Below are positions 42,534 to 50,463 of a stretch of DNA of 64,000 nt, in pieces. The stretch spans positions 2,948,501 through 3,012,500 of the forward strand of contig NZ_OY781365.1 in NCBI RefSeq assembly GCF_963676815.1, in the 5' to 3' direction. The DNA comes from an uncultured Draconibacterium sp. (GTDB taxonomy: Bacteria > Bacteroidota > Bacteroidia > Bacteroidales > Prolixibacteraceae). Below the pieces are notes generated by a model. The model was not told the origin of the DNA and did not search any database. It saw only the letters and a program-made list of their open reading frames with translations. Each line of letters starts with the position of its first letter. The stretch's first letter is position 1. The translations under genes were made by a program, and so were the position numbers.

Positions 42534-43274
42534 ATGAACAACAATCAGACAGTTGAAAAACTAAGGCAGATGCGCATTGGCGCAATGGCCGAACTGCATT
42601 TACAGCATGTAAAGAACAACGGCTTACAAGAGCTTACACCGGATGAGTACCTGGCACTGCTTACAGACCATGAATGGGAAAGCAGGCAGAATCAGAAAAT
42701 CGAACGGCTGTTGAAACAAGCTGCTTTCCGTCAAAAAGCAAGTATTGAAGAAGTGCGCTTTGACCCATCGCGTAACCTCGACCGCAACATGTTTAACCGC
42801 CTGGCAACGCTTGATTTTATCAAACGTAAAGAAAACCTGATCATCACCGGGGCTTCGGGCGTTGGCAAAAGTTACCTGGCACAGGCATTGGGGCACCAGG
42901 CTTGTTTTAACGGGCTAAAAACTTTGTATTCGAACACAGCACGTTTGTTTGCCCGGATGAAACTGGCTAAAACCGATGGTACTTACCTGAAAGAACTCAG
43001 CAAGTTGCAAAAAACAAATCTGCTGATTTTAGATGATTTTGGCCTGCAGGCACTGGACAATCACAGCCGTGAGGCCTTGATGGACATTATCGATGACAGG
43101 TACAATAAAACATCTACAATTGTTGTCTCGCAAATACCGGTTTCGGTATGGTATGATATTATCGGTGAAGGCACTATTGCCGATGCTATCCTCGACCGGA
43201 TTGTTAACTCTTCGCACCGCATTGACCTGAAAGGTGAATCGTTGAGAAAAGGAATTTTAAAAAGTGAAAATTAA
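42534..43274 (+). CDS. istB: IS21 helper ATPase IstB
   Basis: A 246-aa AAA+ ATPase related to DnaA/DnaC that selects the target and activates IstA. Walker A is GASGVGKSYLAQA and Walker B is LLILDDFGLQ; the C-terminal arginine-finger area is IADAILDRIVNSSHRIDLKGESLR. It is intact and of usual length, directly downstream of istA. Confidence 0.94.
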   Translation: MNNNQTVEKLRQMRIGAMAELHLQHVKNNGLQELTPDEYLALLTDHEWESRQNQKIERLLKQAAFRQKASIEEVRFDPSRNLDRNMFNRLATLDFIKRKENLIITGASGVGKSYLAQALGHQACFNGLKTLYSNTARLFARMKLAKTDGTYLKELSKLQKTNLLILDDFGLQALDNHSREALMDIIDDRYNKTSTIVVSQIPVSVWYDIIGEGTIADAILDRIVNSSHRIDLKGESLRKGILKSEN

Positions 43275-43370
43275 TTTTTTTGTATAATTGCACCATCTCT
43301 CAAAGTGGCACGGTTTCAACCGAAATGTGTGGCACGGTCTGACCGAAATAGCCAGGGGGAACCAGGGACA

Positions 43371-43661
43371 CTATCTATCAAATCTTTTAAGTAGATCAGC
43401 GATAATATTTGGCTCGTTTTTAAGTCTTTCATAAAAACTTCTGTTTCGCATCTTTTTAATGAATTTCTCAAGTTTTAATGCCTGTGATCTCGAATTACAT
43501 TCTATAGTTAAAAATATGCTCCAGTCGTCTGTAACCTTTGTGCTCGAGCTTTTAAAATATCCCGTGTTATGTTGCGTTAGTCTGTTGATTGGATCGGTAG
43601 ATTCACCAGTGTAATATCGATTCAACTTTTCACTAAAAATAATGTAAACATAGTGTGTCAT
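43371..43661 (-). CDS. GIY-YIG nuclease domain protein, copy 1
   Basis: A 96-aa single-domain GIY-YIG endonuclease-like protein. The signature residues are YVY (4-6) and YTG (17-19), with catalytic-type Arg R27 in NRL and Glu E65 in KLEKFIKKM. The short form resembles the URI/YhbQ-like group rather than an intron homing enzyme. The stop codon TAG abuts tRNA-like sequence: the bases after it read TGTCCCTGGTTC, identical to the T-arm of tRNA-Phe. It is 457 bp from a second copy with five amino-acid differences, all in the first 30 residues. Function is unknown; context suggests a role in the repeated tRNA-end structure. Confidence 0.85.
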   Translation of the reverse strand: MTHYVYIIFSEKLNRYYTGESTDPINRLTQHNTGYFKSSSTKVTDDWSIFLTIECNSRSQALKLEKFIKKMRNRSFYERLKNEPNIIADLLKRFDR

Positions 43662-43687
43662 TTAATAAAGATAAGGATTTCGCAGGA

Positions 43688-43720
43688 TTGTGGTGCCATC
43701 TGCCTGGCGGCTTCAAGAAT
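43688..43720 (-). pseudogene. Decayed tRNA-Phe 3'-end copy 2b
   Basis: TGGTGCCATCTGCC with a decayed palindrome after it repeats the 3' end of the tRNA between the start of GIY-YIG copy 1 and the better-preserved copy at 43788. A still more decayed equivalent lies near 44140-44170. Confidence 0.45.
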
Positions 43721-43787
43721 AAGTGCCGCTACCTTTGAATATAAATGTATAAAAAACAAAAGAAAGCAATGTTGTATTGCCAGATTG

Positions 43788-43828
43788 TGGTGCTACCTGC
43801 CCCGAGGCTTCGGGGGAACCAGGGACAC
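43788..43828 (-). pseudogene. tRNA-Phe 3'-end copy 2
   Basis: On the minus strand it reads GTGTCCCTGGTTC, then the palindrome CCCCGAAGCCTCGGGG, then CAGG and the acceptor 3' strand TAGCACC. The outer parts equal the variable loop, T-stem and acceptor of tRNA-Phe (44341-44413); only the GATTC part of the T-loop/stem is replaced by the palindrome. It starts at the stop codon of GIY-YIG copy 2. Confidence 0.8.
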
Positions 43829-44118
43829 TATCTATCAAATCTTTTAAGTAGATCAGCGATAATATTTGGCTCGTTTTTAAGTCTTTCATAAAAACTTCTG
43901 TTTCGCATCTTTTTAATGAATTTCTCAAGTTTTAATGCCTGTGATCTCGAATTACATTCTATAGTTAAAAATATGCTCCAGTCGTCTGTAACCTTTGTGC
44001 TTGAGCTTTTAAAATATCCAGTGTTATGTTGCTTTAGCCTGTTAACTGGATCGGAAGATTCACCAGTGTAAAATCGATTCATTTTTTCACTGAAAATAAT
44101 GTAAACATAGTGTGTCAT
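43828..44118 (-). CDS. GIY-YIG nuclease domain protein, copy 2
   Basis: A 96-aa paralogue of the product at 43371-43661, with M13, F16, S22, V25 and K29 in place of L, Y, T, I and T; residues 30-96 are identical. The YVY, YTG, R27 and E65 catalytic-type residues are kept, so both copies look functional. On the DNA level the last 60 percent is identical to copy 1, whereas the first 40 percent differs at about a dozen sites. It lies between tRNA-Phe end copies 1 (44242) and 2 (43788). Confidence 0.85.
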   Translation of the reverse strand: MTHYVYIIFSEKMNRFYTGESSDPVNRLKQHNTGYFKSSSTKVTDDWSIFLTIECNSRSQALKLEKFIKKMRNRSFYERLKNEPNIIADLLKRFDR

Positions 44119-44241
44119 TTAATAAAGATAAGCATTTCTCCAGTTTGTTAGGCTGGCTGCTCGGTGGCTTAAAGAATAAGGACGCTATCGTAAAACACAA
44201 ATGGATAAAAACAAAAAGGAAATTAGCGTTTCTCACGTCTG

Positions 44242-44282
44242 TGGTGCCACCTGCCCCGAGGCTTCGGGGGAACCAGGAACAC
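44242..44282 (-). pseudogene. tRNA-Phe 3'-end copy 1
   Basis: On the minus strand it reads GTGTTCCTGGTTC, palindrome CCCCGAAGCCTCGGGG, CAGG, TGGCACC. One base differs from copy 2 in the variable-loop part, while the acceptor part matches the real tRNA. It lies 60 nt behind the terminator of tRNA-Phe. Confidence 0.8.
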
Positions 44283-44302
44283 AATGGAAAGTAAAGTGTA
44301 TA

Positions 44303-44340
44303 TAAAAAACAAAAGGGAAAAACATCGTTTTTCCCTTTTG
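44303..44340 (-). terminator. Terminator of tRNA-Phe
   Basis: A perfect 14-bp stem CAAAAGGGAAAAAC/GTTTTTCCCTTTTG (44310-44323/44327-44340) with a 3-nt loop, followed on the minus strand by six T. It starts at the base after the tRNA discriminator. Confidence 0.85.
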
Positions 44341-44413
<73 letters not shown>

Positions 44414-44459
44414 GTCCTAAGGTTGGGCTTTAAGTAGCACCCCCTTTATTTTGGTGTTG

Positions 44460-44467
44460 CAAAAGTA
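44460..44467 (-). promoter_or_regulatory. Promoter -7 element of tRNA-Phe
   Basis: The minus-strand reading TACTTTTG matches TAnnTTTG, with TTTG (CAAA at 44486-44489) 18 bp upstream as -33. Confidence 0.7.
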
Positions 44468-44741
44468 TACATTTTTTTAAAATCACAAAGTTCAACACAA
44501 AAAAAAGTGAAAAAAAATCAATTTTTTCAGCTCAGGGAATTAATCCTGTTTTTATAGGATTGAGCTTTATATGCGTGTTTTTATTTGAAATAGAATTACT
44601 TGCCCCTCTAAATTCCCCCAAAGCGATAAAGTTACTCTCTTTTGTGGCTTGTAAAGGCGATATAAATTCACTTATAGCCTTTGCGAAAATTAACGCCTAA
44701 AATGCTATAGACGGTATGAGTCTGCAATCCAATACTTTTTA

Positions 44742-44749
44742 TACTTTTG
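44742..44749 (+). promoter_or_regulatory. Promoter -7 element of the M16 peptidase gene
   Basis: TACTTTTG matches the consensus. A start site near 44755 supports translation from the ATG at 44770 and excludes 44716. Confidence 0.6.
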
Positions 44750-44769
44750 CACGATTAGTTTTAAAGACA

Positions 44770-45999
44770 ATGGTTGATACTGATTATCTGACACATACAT
44801 TAAATAACGGCATTCGAATTATTCATCAGCAAACCGATTCGTCGGTGGGGCATCTGGGGGTCTTAATAAACACCGGGTCGCGCGACGAAAAGGAGGATGA
44901 ACATGGGCTGGCTCACTTTATCGAGCACTCGGTTTTTAAAGGCACAAATAAGCGCAAATCGTTTCATGTGTTAAGCCGCATCGAGGGAGTTGGCGGAGAG
45001 CTAAATGCCTACACCACAAAAGAAGAAACCGTGTTGTATGCCACTTTTTTAAGCGAGCATTACGAGCGCACAGCCGAGTTGCTGAGCGATATTCTTTTTA
45101 ACAGCACTTATCCTGAAAAGGAACTCAACCGCGAAAAGGAGGTGGTTGTTGAAGAAATAAATTCGTATAACGATACGCCGTCCGAGCTGATTTTTGATGA
45201 ATTTGAAGAGCAGGTTTTCGATGGTCATCCCATAGCCCGGAACATACTGGGCACAAAAGAAAAGCTGCGCACCTTTAATCGCGACAAGATTTTCAATTTT
45301 ATCGCCAATAATTACCACACCGACCAAATGGTGATCAGCTCGGTGGGAAACATTGATTTTTCGACTCTGCTGAAAATGCTGGAGAAGTATTTTGGTGCGG
45401 TGGAACAACGTTTGCGCCAATCGGGACGAGAGCAATTTCTAAACTACGTGCCACAATCAAAAACGGTTATTAAAGATACTTTTCAGTCGCACTGTTTGAT
45501 TGGAAATGTGGCGTTCGATTTTAAAAATCCAAAGCGTATTGCCATGGTACTGCTCAATAATGTGCTGGGCGGGCATGCACTTAATTCGCGGTTAAACCTG
45601 GCCATGCGCGAACGTCGTGGTATGGCTTACAACGTCGAGTCATCGTACACGGCATATTCTGATACCGGTTTGTTTAACGTGTATTTTGGCACGGATAAAG
45701 AAAACCTGAATAAGGCTGTGGCGCTCGTGCATAAAGAGTTTGACTTGTTGCGTGATAAGAAAATGGGCGCCGTTCAGTTAAGTCGGGCAAAAAAGCAGCT
45801 AATCGGGCAGATTGCCATTTCAACCGAAAGCCGCGAAGATTTGATGCTCACCATCGGGAAAAGTTACATGCTGTTTGATAAGGTGGACCCTTTGCGTGTC
45901 ATCTTCAAAAAAATTGAAGCGATTACGGCCGAAGATATTCAGGAGGTGGCAAATATGGTGCTGGACAAAAACCAGATGAGTACCTTGATTTATAAATAG
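44770..45999 (+). CDS. M16-family zinc metallopeptidase
   Basis: A 409-aa protein of the processing-peptidase/pitrilysin group. The inverted zinc motif HFIEH lies in HGLAHFIEHSVFKGT, and the distal zinc Glu is in EKEVVVEEIN. The C-terminal half is the inactive-domain homologue with the R-Y pair region (MRERRGMAYNVESSYTAY). No signal peptide from this start, so probably cytosolic. The O-methyltransferase gene follows after 5 bp, so the two are co-transcribed. Confidence 0.93.
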   Translation: MVDTDYLTHTLNNGIRIIHQQTDSSVGHLGVLINTGSRDEKEDEHGLAHFIEHSVFKGTNKRKSFHVLSRIEGVGGELNAYTTKEETVLYATFLSEHYERTAELLSDILFNSTYPEKELNREKEVVVEEINSYNDTPSELIFDEFEEQVFDGHPIARNILGTKEKLRTFNRDKIFNFIANNYHTDQMVISSVGNIDFSTLLKMLEKYFGAVEQRLRQSGREQFLNYVPQSKTVIKDTFQSHCLIGNVAFDFKNPKRIAMVLLNNVLGGHALNSRLNLAMRERRGMAYNVESSYTAYSDTGLFNVYFGTDKENLNKAVALVHKEFDLLRDKKMGAVQLSRAKKQLIGQIAISTESREDLMLTIGKSYMLFDKVDPLRVIFKKIEAITAEDIQEVANMVLDKNQMSTLIYK

Positions 46000-46004
46000 C
46001 AGCT

Positions 46005-46655
46005 ATGGATAGGCAAAAGGCATTGCATCAATATATTTTAGATCATATCGATGAGGAAGATCCGGTATTAACGGAGTTGGATAGAGATACCAACCTGAAA
46101 GTGCTGGGCGCACGAATGATTTCGGGGCATTTGCAGGGACAGGTGCTTACGATGCTGGCAAAAATGATTGCCCCTAAAACCATTCTTGAGCTGGGAACAT
46201 TTACAGGTTATTCGGCTATTTGCCTGGCCAAAGGTTTGCCCGAAGATGGTAAGCTAATCACCATTGAGATTGATGATGAGTTGGAGATGTTTGCTGCCAG
46301 GTATTTCGAAAAAGCGGGTGTGGCGCATTTAATCGAGCAAAAAATTGGAGCGGCAACTGAAATCATTCCTTTGCTTGACCAATCGTTTGACCTGGTGTTT
46401 ATGGATGCCGATAAACGTGAATATGTGGCGTACTATCAACTGCTGATCGATAAAATAAAACCCGGAGGATACCTGGTTGCCGACAATACGCTGTGGAGTG
46501 GCAAAGTGCTCGATAAACCCCGCCACGACGACGCACAGACAATAGGTATTCTTGAATTTAATAAGATGCTTAAAAACGACGATCGTGTTGAAAAAGTCAT
46601 TCTTCCACTTCGCGACGGCATGACAATTATCAGAAAGAAAATTACTTGTGAATAA
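46005..46655 (+). CDS. SAM-dependent O-methyltransferase (CCoAOMT/TrmR-like)
   Basis: A 216-aa class I methyltransferase. Motif I is ILELGTFTGYSAICLA, the acidic loop is LITIEIDDE, and the metal/SAM region LVFMDADKREYVAYY is followed by GGYLVADNTLWSG. This is the divalent-metal O-methyltransferase family, which in bacteria includes TrmR acting on hydroxyuridine of tRNA; substrate here not shown. It starts 5 bp after the M16 gene. Confidence 0.9.
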   Translation: MDRQKALHQYILDHIDEEDPVLTELDRDTNLKVLGARMISGHLQGQVLTMLAKMIAPKTILELGTFTGYSAICLAKGLPEDGKLITIEIDDELEMFAARYFEKAGVAHLIEQKIGAATEIIPLLDQSFDLVFMDADKREYVAYYQLLIDKIKPGGYLVADNTLWSGKVLDKPRHDDAQTIGILEFNKMLKNDDRVEKVILPLRDGMTIIRKKITCE

Positions 46656-46750
46656 ATATGTTAATTATGTTTTAATGTTTGGGACGGAATTTTAGAAAAA
46701 TTCCAGTATATTGCTTTTGTTATAGAGCCGATCAATTAAAATAAACCCGA

Positions 46751-49006
46751 ATGTTGAAAAACATTAAAAACCCGATGTCTCAGGAGGTCTTGGATGCTCT
46801 TCCTGCAGATTATTATGTTATAAATATCCACGAGAAAAAAATTCTTCAAACCAATGATAAACGTGTAGCTCCCGGCGATTCGTGTTATAAGGTTTTGTTT
46901 AACAAGGATAAACCCTGTGAAAGCAAATGCGATAAATGTCTTTGTCAGCAAACCCATACATTCAACGACAGGTCATCATTTAATATCTCAAGTATAACGG
47001 ACGGAGAGAAAAAATATTATCGGGTAAGAAGTAGCCTTATAAACGAGCAGACAGTTTTGGTTACGCTGGATGACGAAACTGAATTTCTGAAAAAGAAAGA
47101 AGTCTTTGAGTTTAACGCCAAAAGACTGGAGCGTGCCGAACAATTGGTGCAGTTTGGCTATTGGGAGTATGACCTGAAAAAAAGAAGGTATACTACTTCG
47201 CTTGGCGGGCAGTTGATTTATGGTATTAAAACAAATCGAGTGTCGTTTAATGAGGTGCAGGCCTTTAATCTTGAAGAAGATAAGGCCTTGTTTAAGCGAA
47301 CCTTTATTGACATGACGGAAAACAAGAAGGGCTTCGACATAAAATATAAAATAAAAAGACTGAGTGATGGCGAAATAAGAACGTTGCGGGCAATAGGAAA
47401 TTTAAACAGCAACGAAACCCTTGCTTTTGGCATTGTTCACGATATAACCGAGAAAGAAAAAATTCAACAAATAAGAAAGGAACACCAGGAATATGTGACA
47501 TTGTTATTTGAAAATATGAGTAGTGCTTTTGCACAACACCGTATTGTAACCAACGATGAAGGAGAGTGTGTTGATGCCATAATTATGGATGTGAATCCGT
47601 TTTACGAAGAATTTTTTAATCTGCGTAAAGAGGACGTTAAGAACCGCTCTATCAGAGAGGTATTTCCACACGTTGAAGAAGAGTGGATGGAACGCTTTGC
47701 CAATGTAGCCTTTACCGGAGTGCCCGGAAATTTTACCGAATATATACCGTGGGTAGATAAGTACGTTGAAGTGGCGGTTTATGCCCCGCAAAAGGGTTAT
47801 TTTGTTACCAGCATAAACGATGTTAGCCAGCGTGTAAAATCAGAAAAAGAACTGAAAGTGGCCAAGGAAAAAGCGGTGGAGAGCGACCGCCTGAAAACAC
47901 TTTTTCTTACCAATATGAGTCACGAAATAAGAACACCGCTTAATGGTATTCTTGGTTTTTCGAACCTGCTTAGCCAGCCGGGGCTTACCAATGAAAATCG
48001 TTTGTATTACGGAAAAATTATCGAGAACTCGGGCAAACGGTTAATGACGATCATCGACGATATTATTGATGTTTCGATGATTCAGTCGGATCAAATTGTA
48101 ATAAACTACCGCGCCTTTGATGTGAACGAATTGTTGCTCGAAATTTATACGACGCACCGCAAACTAAATGACACAAAACTGAAACGTATAAAGTTCAATT
48201 TTAAATCGACGAATGTTTCATCATTAATTTATTCCGACCGGGCGAAGATTTACCAGGTGCTCAATAATCTGCTCGATAATGCTTTTAAGTTTACGCAGCA
48301 CGGAAAGATTAATTTTGGAGTTGCATCAATTACCAACGAGCAGGTAACATTTTTTGTAAAAGATACCGGGGTAGGAATTAAGAAAGAAAAACAACAGTAT
48401 ATTTTCGATTCATTCCGTCAGGCCGAAGAAGGACAAGCACGTGCATACGAAGGTTTTGGACTGGGGCTGGCAATTGTTTCGGGTATTGTTGAGAAACTGA
48501 ATGGTACAGTTGAGTTAAACTCAGAATACGGGAATGGAGCAGAGTTTAAAGTCATTCTTCCACGCAACAATCAGAAAATCGCTACCGAGAGAAGCATTGA
48601 AAATCGGTCGCAACATGTTGCAGAGAAGCAGGTTATAAACCGGAAGCGAGTGGTTTCGTTTGAAGACGAACCAGTGAGTATTAACTTGCTGCGTACCATT
48701 GTGGAACGCAAAGGATACGATATTGTAAACTTTGAAGATGCTGGCGAAGGGATAGAATATATCCGCCGTCACTCGGCTGATTTGGTACTGATGGATGTGC
48801 GTTTACCCAAAATGAACGGGTACGATGCAACACGCATTATAAAACAGGAATTTCCTGAAATACCGGTGGTAATACAAACAGCATTTGCCATGCTTGAAGA
48901 CCGAAAAACAGCCTTCGAAGCAGGGTGCGACGACTTAATTGCAAAGCCCTACACGGTTGATACTATAAACCAGAAACTAAACAAATACCTGGTGCCCGAC
49001 GATTAA
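46751..49006 (+). CDS. Hybrid sensor histidine kinase with PAS domains and receiver
   Basis: A 751-aa soluble kinase without membrane segments. The N-terminal PAS-like region has a cysteine cluster (C45, C56, C60, C63, C65). Two further PAS-like domains span about 115-230 and 240-360. The HisKA domain has the phospho-His in FLTNMSHEIRTPLNGIL; the ATPase domain has DNAFKFTQHG, DTGVGIKKE and GFGLGLAIV. The C-terminal receiver has the acceptor Asp in LVLMDVRLPKMNG and the conserved Lys in IAKPY. It senses a cytosolic signal. No output regulator is adjacent; the single receiver at 34 kb is a possible partner. Confidence 0.94.
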   Translation: MLKNIKNPMSQEVLDALPADYYVINIHEKKILQTNDKRVAPGDSCYKVLFNKDKPCESKCDKCLCQQTHTFNDRSSFNISSITDGEKKYYRVRSSLINEQTVLVTLDDETEFLKKKEVFEFNAKRLERAEQLVQFGYWEYDLKKRRYTTSLGGQLIYGIKTNRVSFNEVQAFNLEEDKALFKRTFIDMTENKKGFDIKYKIKRLSDGEIRTLRAIGNLNSNETLAFGIVHDITEKEKIQQIRKEHQEYVTLLFENMSSAFAQHRIVTNDEGECVDAIIMDVNPFYEEFFNLRKEDVKNRSIREVFPHVEEEWMERFANVAFTGVPGNFTEYIPWVDKYVEVAVYAPQKGYFVTSINDVSQRVKSEKELKVAKEKAVESDRLKTLFLTNMSHEIRTPLNGILGFSNLLSQPGLTNENRLYYGKIIENSGKRLMTIIDDIIDVSMIQSDQIVINYRAFDVNELLLEIYTTHRKLNDTKLKRIKFNFKSTNVSSLIYSDRAKIYQVLNNLLDNAFKFTQHGKINFGVASITNEQVTFFVKDTGVGIKKEKQQYIFDSFRQAEEGQARAYEGFGLGLAIVSGIVEKLNGTVELNSEYGNGAEFKVILPRNNQKIATERSIENRSQHVAEKQVINRKRVVSFEDEPVSINLLRTIVERKGYDIVNFEDAGEGIEYIRRHSADLVLMDVRLPKMNGYDATRIIKQEFPEIPVVIQTAFAMLEDRKTAFEAGCDDLIAKPYTVDTINQKLNKYLVPDD

Positions 49007-50280
49007 TTTTCGTTCTTTGGTGCCGGTCCCCGCTTGTCTTTAAAGCCTTGCTTACGTTTTCGGTTGGGATTATTGTTTCTCCGTTTGTTTGGCTTTCTGT
49101 TGTTTTCGTTGCCGTTGTTTTCCGAAGCACTTTGTTTGTTCTGCGGATTGTTATTCCGGTTCTCGAAATTCCGGCCTCCCTTTTTGATGCGCCTTTTTTT
49201 GTTGCGCGGTGGCTTTTTGTTGTCGAAACGGTCAAGGCTTTCATTCAGAGTGACCTCCATTTTGTTTTGCTCTTTTGGTTGCGAGCTCAAGGTATGAACT
49301 TCGGGTTTTATTCCCCGTTTATTTTTCTGAATGATGTCGCGAACCTGTTTCAGCGAGAGGTTGAATGTAGTTCCCATGCTGCCTTCCAATCCGTACCAGA
49401 TCTCTTTTTTCAGGTAATCCGTTTTGAATGGTTTTGCAATTCCGGAGTGCAACTCCAAATCAAGCAGTTCGCGCGGAAATTCGTTTCCGGCTTCTATATA
49501 TGCATCTAATTCGTAAAGTAAACAGCATTTTAGTTTTCCACAGGCACCGGCCATTTTTTGTGCCGATGGTGATAGGCCTTGTTTTAATGCCGCTTCCGAT
49601 GAGATACTTGAAAAATCGGTTCGCCAGCTCGAGCAGCACAATTCGCGACCGCATGAGCCAATTCCTCCAATTAAACCGGCTTCCTGGCGGGCACCAATTT
49701 GTTTCATCTCAATTTTAATGCGGAATTCGCGGGCATAAACTTTTATCAGTTCCCTAAAGTCAACACGTCCTTCTGCCAGGTAATAAAAAATTGCTTTTTT
49801 ATTGTCGCCTCTGAATTCTACATCACCAATTTTCATCGCCAAGCCCAAATCGTTAGCAATCTGGCGCGCCTGAATCATGGTTTCCTTTTCGCGATTGCGG
49901 GCCATCTTCAGTGTTTCCAAATCATTTTCCGAGGCCTTGCGGTAAACCGTGTTTAAGGTGTAGCGCGATGGATTTTTAATCCGGAGTTTAAATTGTTTTT
50001 CAGCCAGGTAACCGGTTAAGGTAACCTCGCCAACGTCGTGCCCCGGCGAAGTGGCAACAACTATTCTGTCGCCACGTTTTAGTGGTATATTTTCAATATT
50101 CTTGAAATATTCTTTGCGGGTTGACTTAAATTTTACTTCAACAATGTCTGATTTATCAGTAGTGTCTGGCAAATCGCTTAGCCAGTCGTATCCTTGTGTT
50201 ATACTATTTGTTGAATTATTGAACGAACATCCATTACAACTCATATAATCCTCTCTGCTTTCTGTCTGAGGTGCCGCCAT
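49003..50280 (-). CDS. ricT: PSP1-domain protein RicT
   Basis: A 425-aa protein with the PSP1 C-terminal domain (about residues 30-260). Conserved cysteines lie in CGRELCCSSW and MAGACGKLKCCLLYE, the iron-sulfur ligands of the Ric complex in Bacillus, where it affects RNA processing. The last 110 residues are a very Asn/Arg/Lys-rich tail (for example NRRPRNK-like runs) that may bind RNA; such tails are common in Bacteroidota versions. The start at 50280 (MAAPQTESREDYMSC) is preferred; 50337 lies upstream of a near-consensus promoter reading AATCTTTG. Shares 4 bp with the kinase gene. Confidence 0.88.
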   Translation of the reverse strand: MAAPQTESREDYMSCNGCSFNNSTNSITQGYDWLSDLPDTTDKSDIVEVKFKSTRKEYFKNIENIPLKRGDRIVVATSPGHDVGEVTLTGYLAEKQFKLRIKNPSRYTLNTVYRKASENDLETLKMARNREKETMIQARQIANDLGLAMKIGDVEFRGDNKKAIFYYLAEGRVDFRELIKVYAREFRIKIEMKQIGARQEAGLIGGIGSCGRELCCSSWRTDFSSISSEAALKQGLSPSAQKMAGACGKLKCCLLYELDAYIEAGNEFPRELLDLELHSGIAKPFKTDYLKKEIWYGLEGSMGTTFNLSLKQVRDIIQKNKRGIKPEVHTLSSQPKEQNKMEVTLNESLDRFDNKKPPRNKKRRIKKGGRNFENRNNNPQNKQSASENNGNENNRKPNKRRNNNPNRKRKQGFKDKRGPAPKNEN

Positions 50281-50463
50281 TCTTTTGCTAACGTGCTTCA
50301 AGATTGGTTCACACCCTAAATAAATAATTCGGTGCAAAGATTGGAAAAAGAATTGAATTTTCTAATCTGGAACAAGTCTAAATTAAAATTTTGCATTTTA
50401 TTTATGTCGGAAATAAGCTTTTTTGTTCCTTTATTGAAAATTAAATAAAGGCGAAAAACATTC

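Larger units (their letters stand above)
40760..43354 (+). mobile_element. IS21-family insertion sequence, complete
   Basis: A 2595-bp element with istA and istB. The tips are TGGCTATT (40760) and AATAGCCA (43354), imperfect inverted repeats, flanked by a perfect 5-bp target duplication GGGGG (40755-40759 and 43355-43359). As in other IS21 elements the ends hold repeated transposase sites: GGTTCGTTTTGTGCCAC-like copies near 40769, 40796, 40815, 40860 and 40903 on the left and two inverted copies at 43303-43350 on the right. Both genes are intact, so it may be active and recent. Confidence 0.93.

Noticed and set aside
43713..43928. Minus-strand 71-codon frame running from GIY-YIG copy 2 through the tRNA-end copy
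   Set aside because: It is in a different frame from the nuclease gene and crosses the pseudo-tRNA; no protein features.
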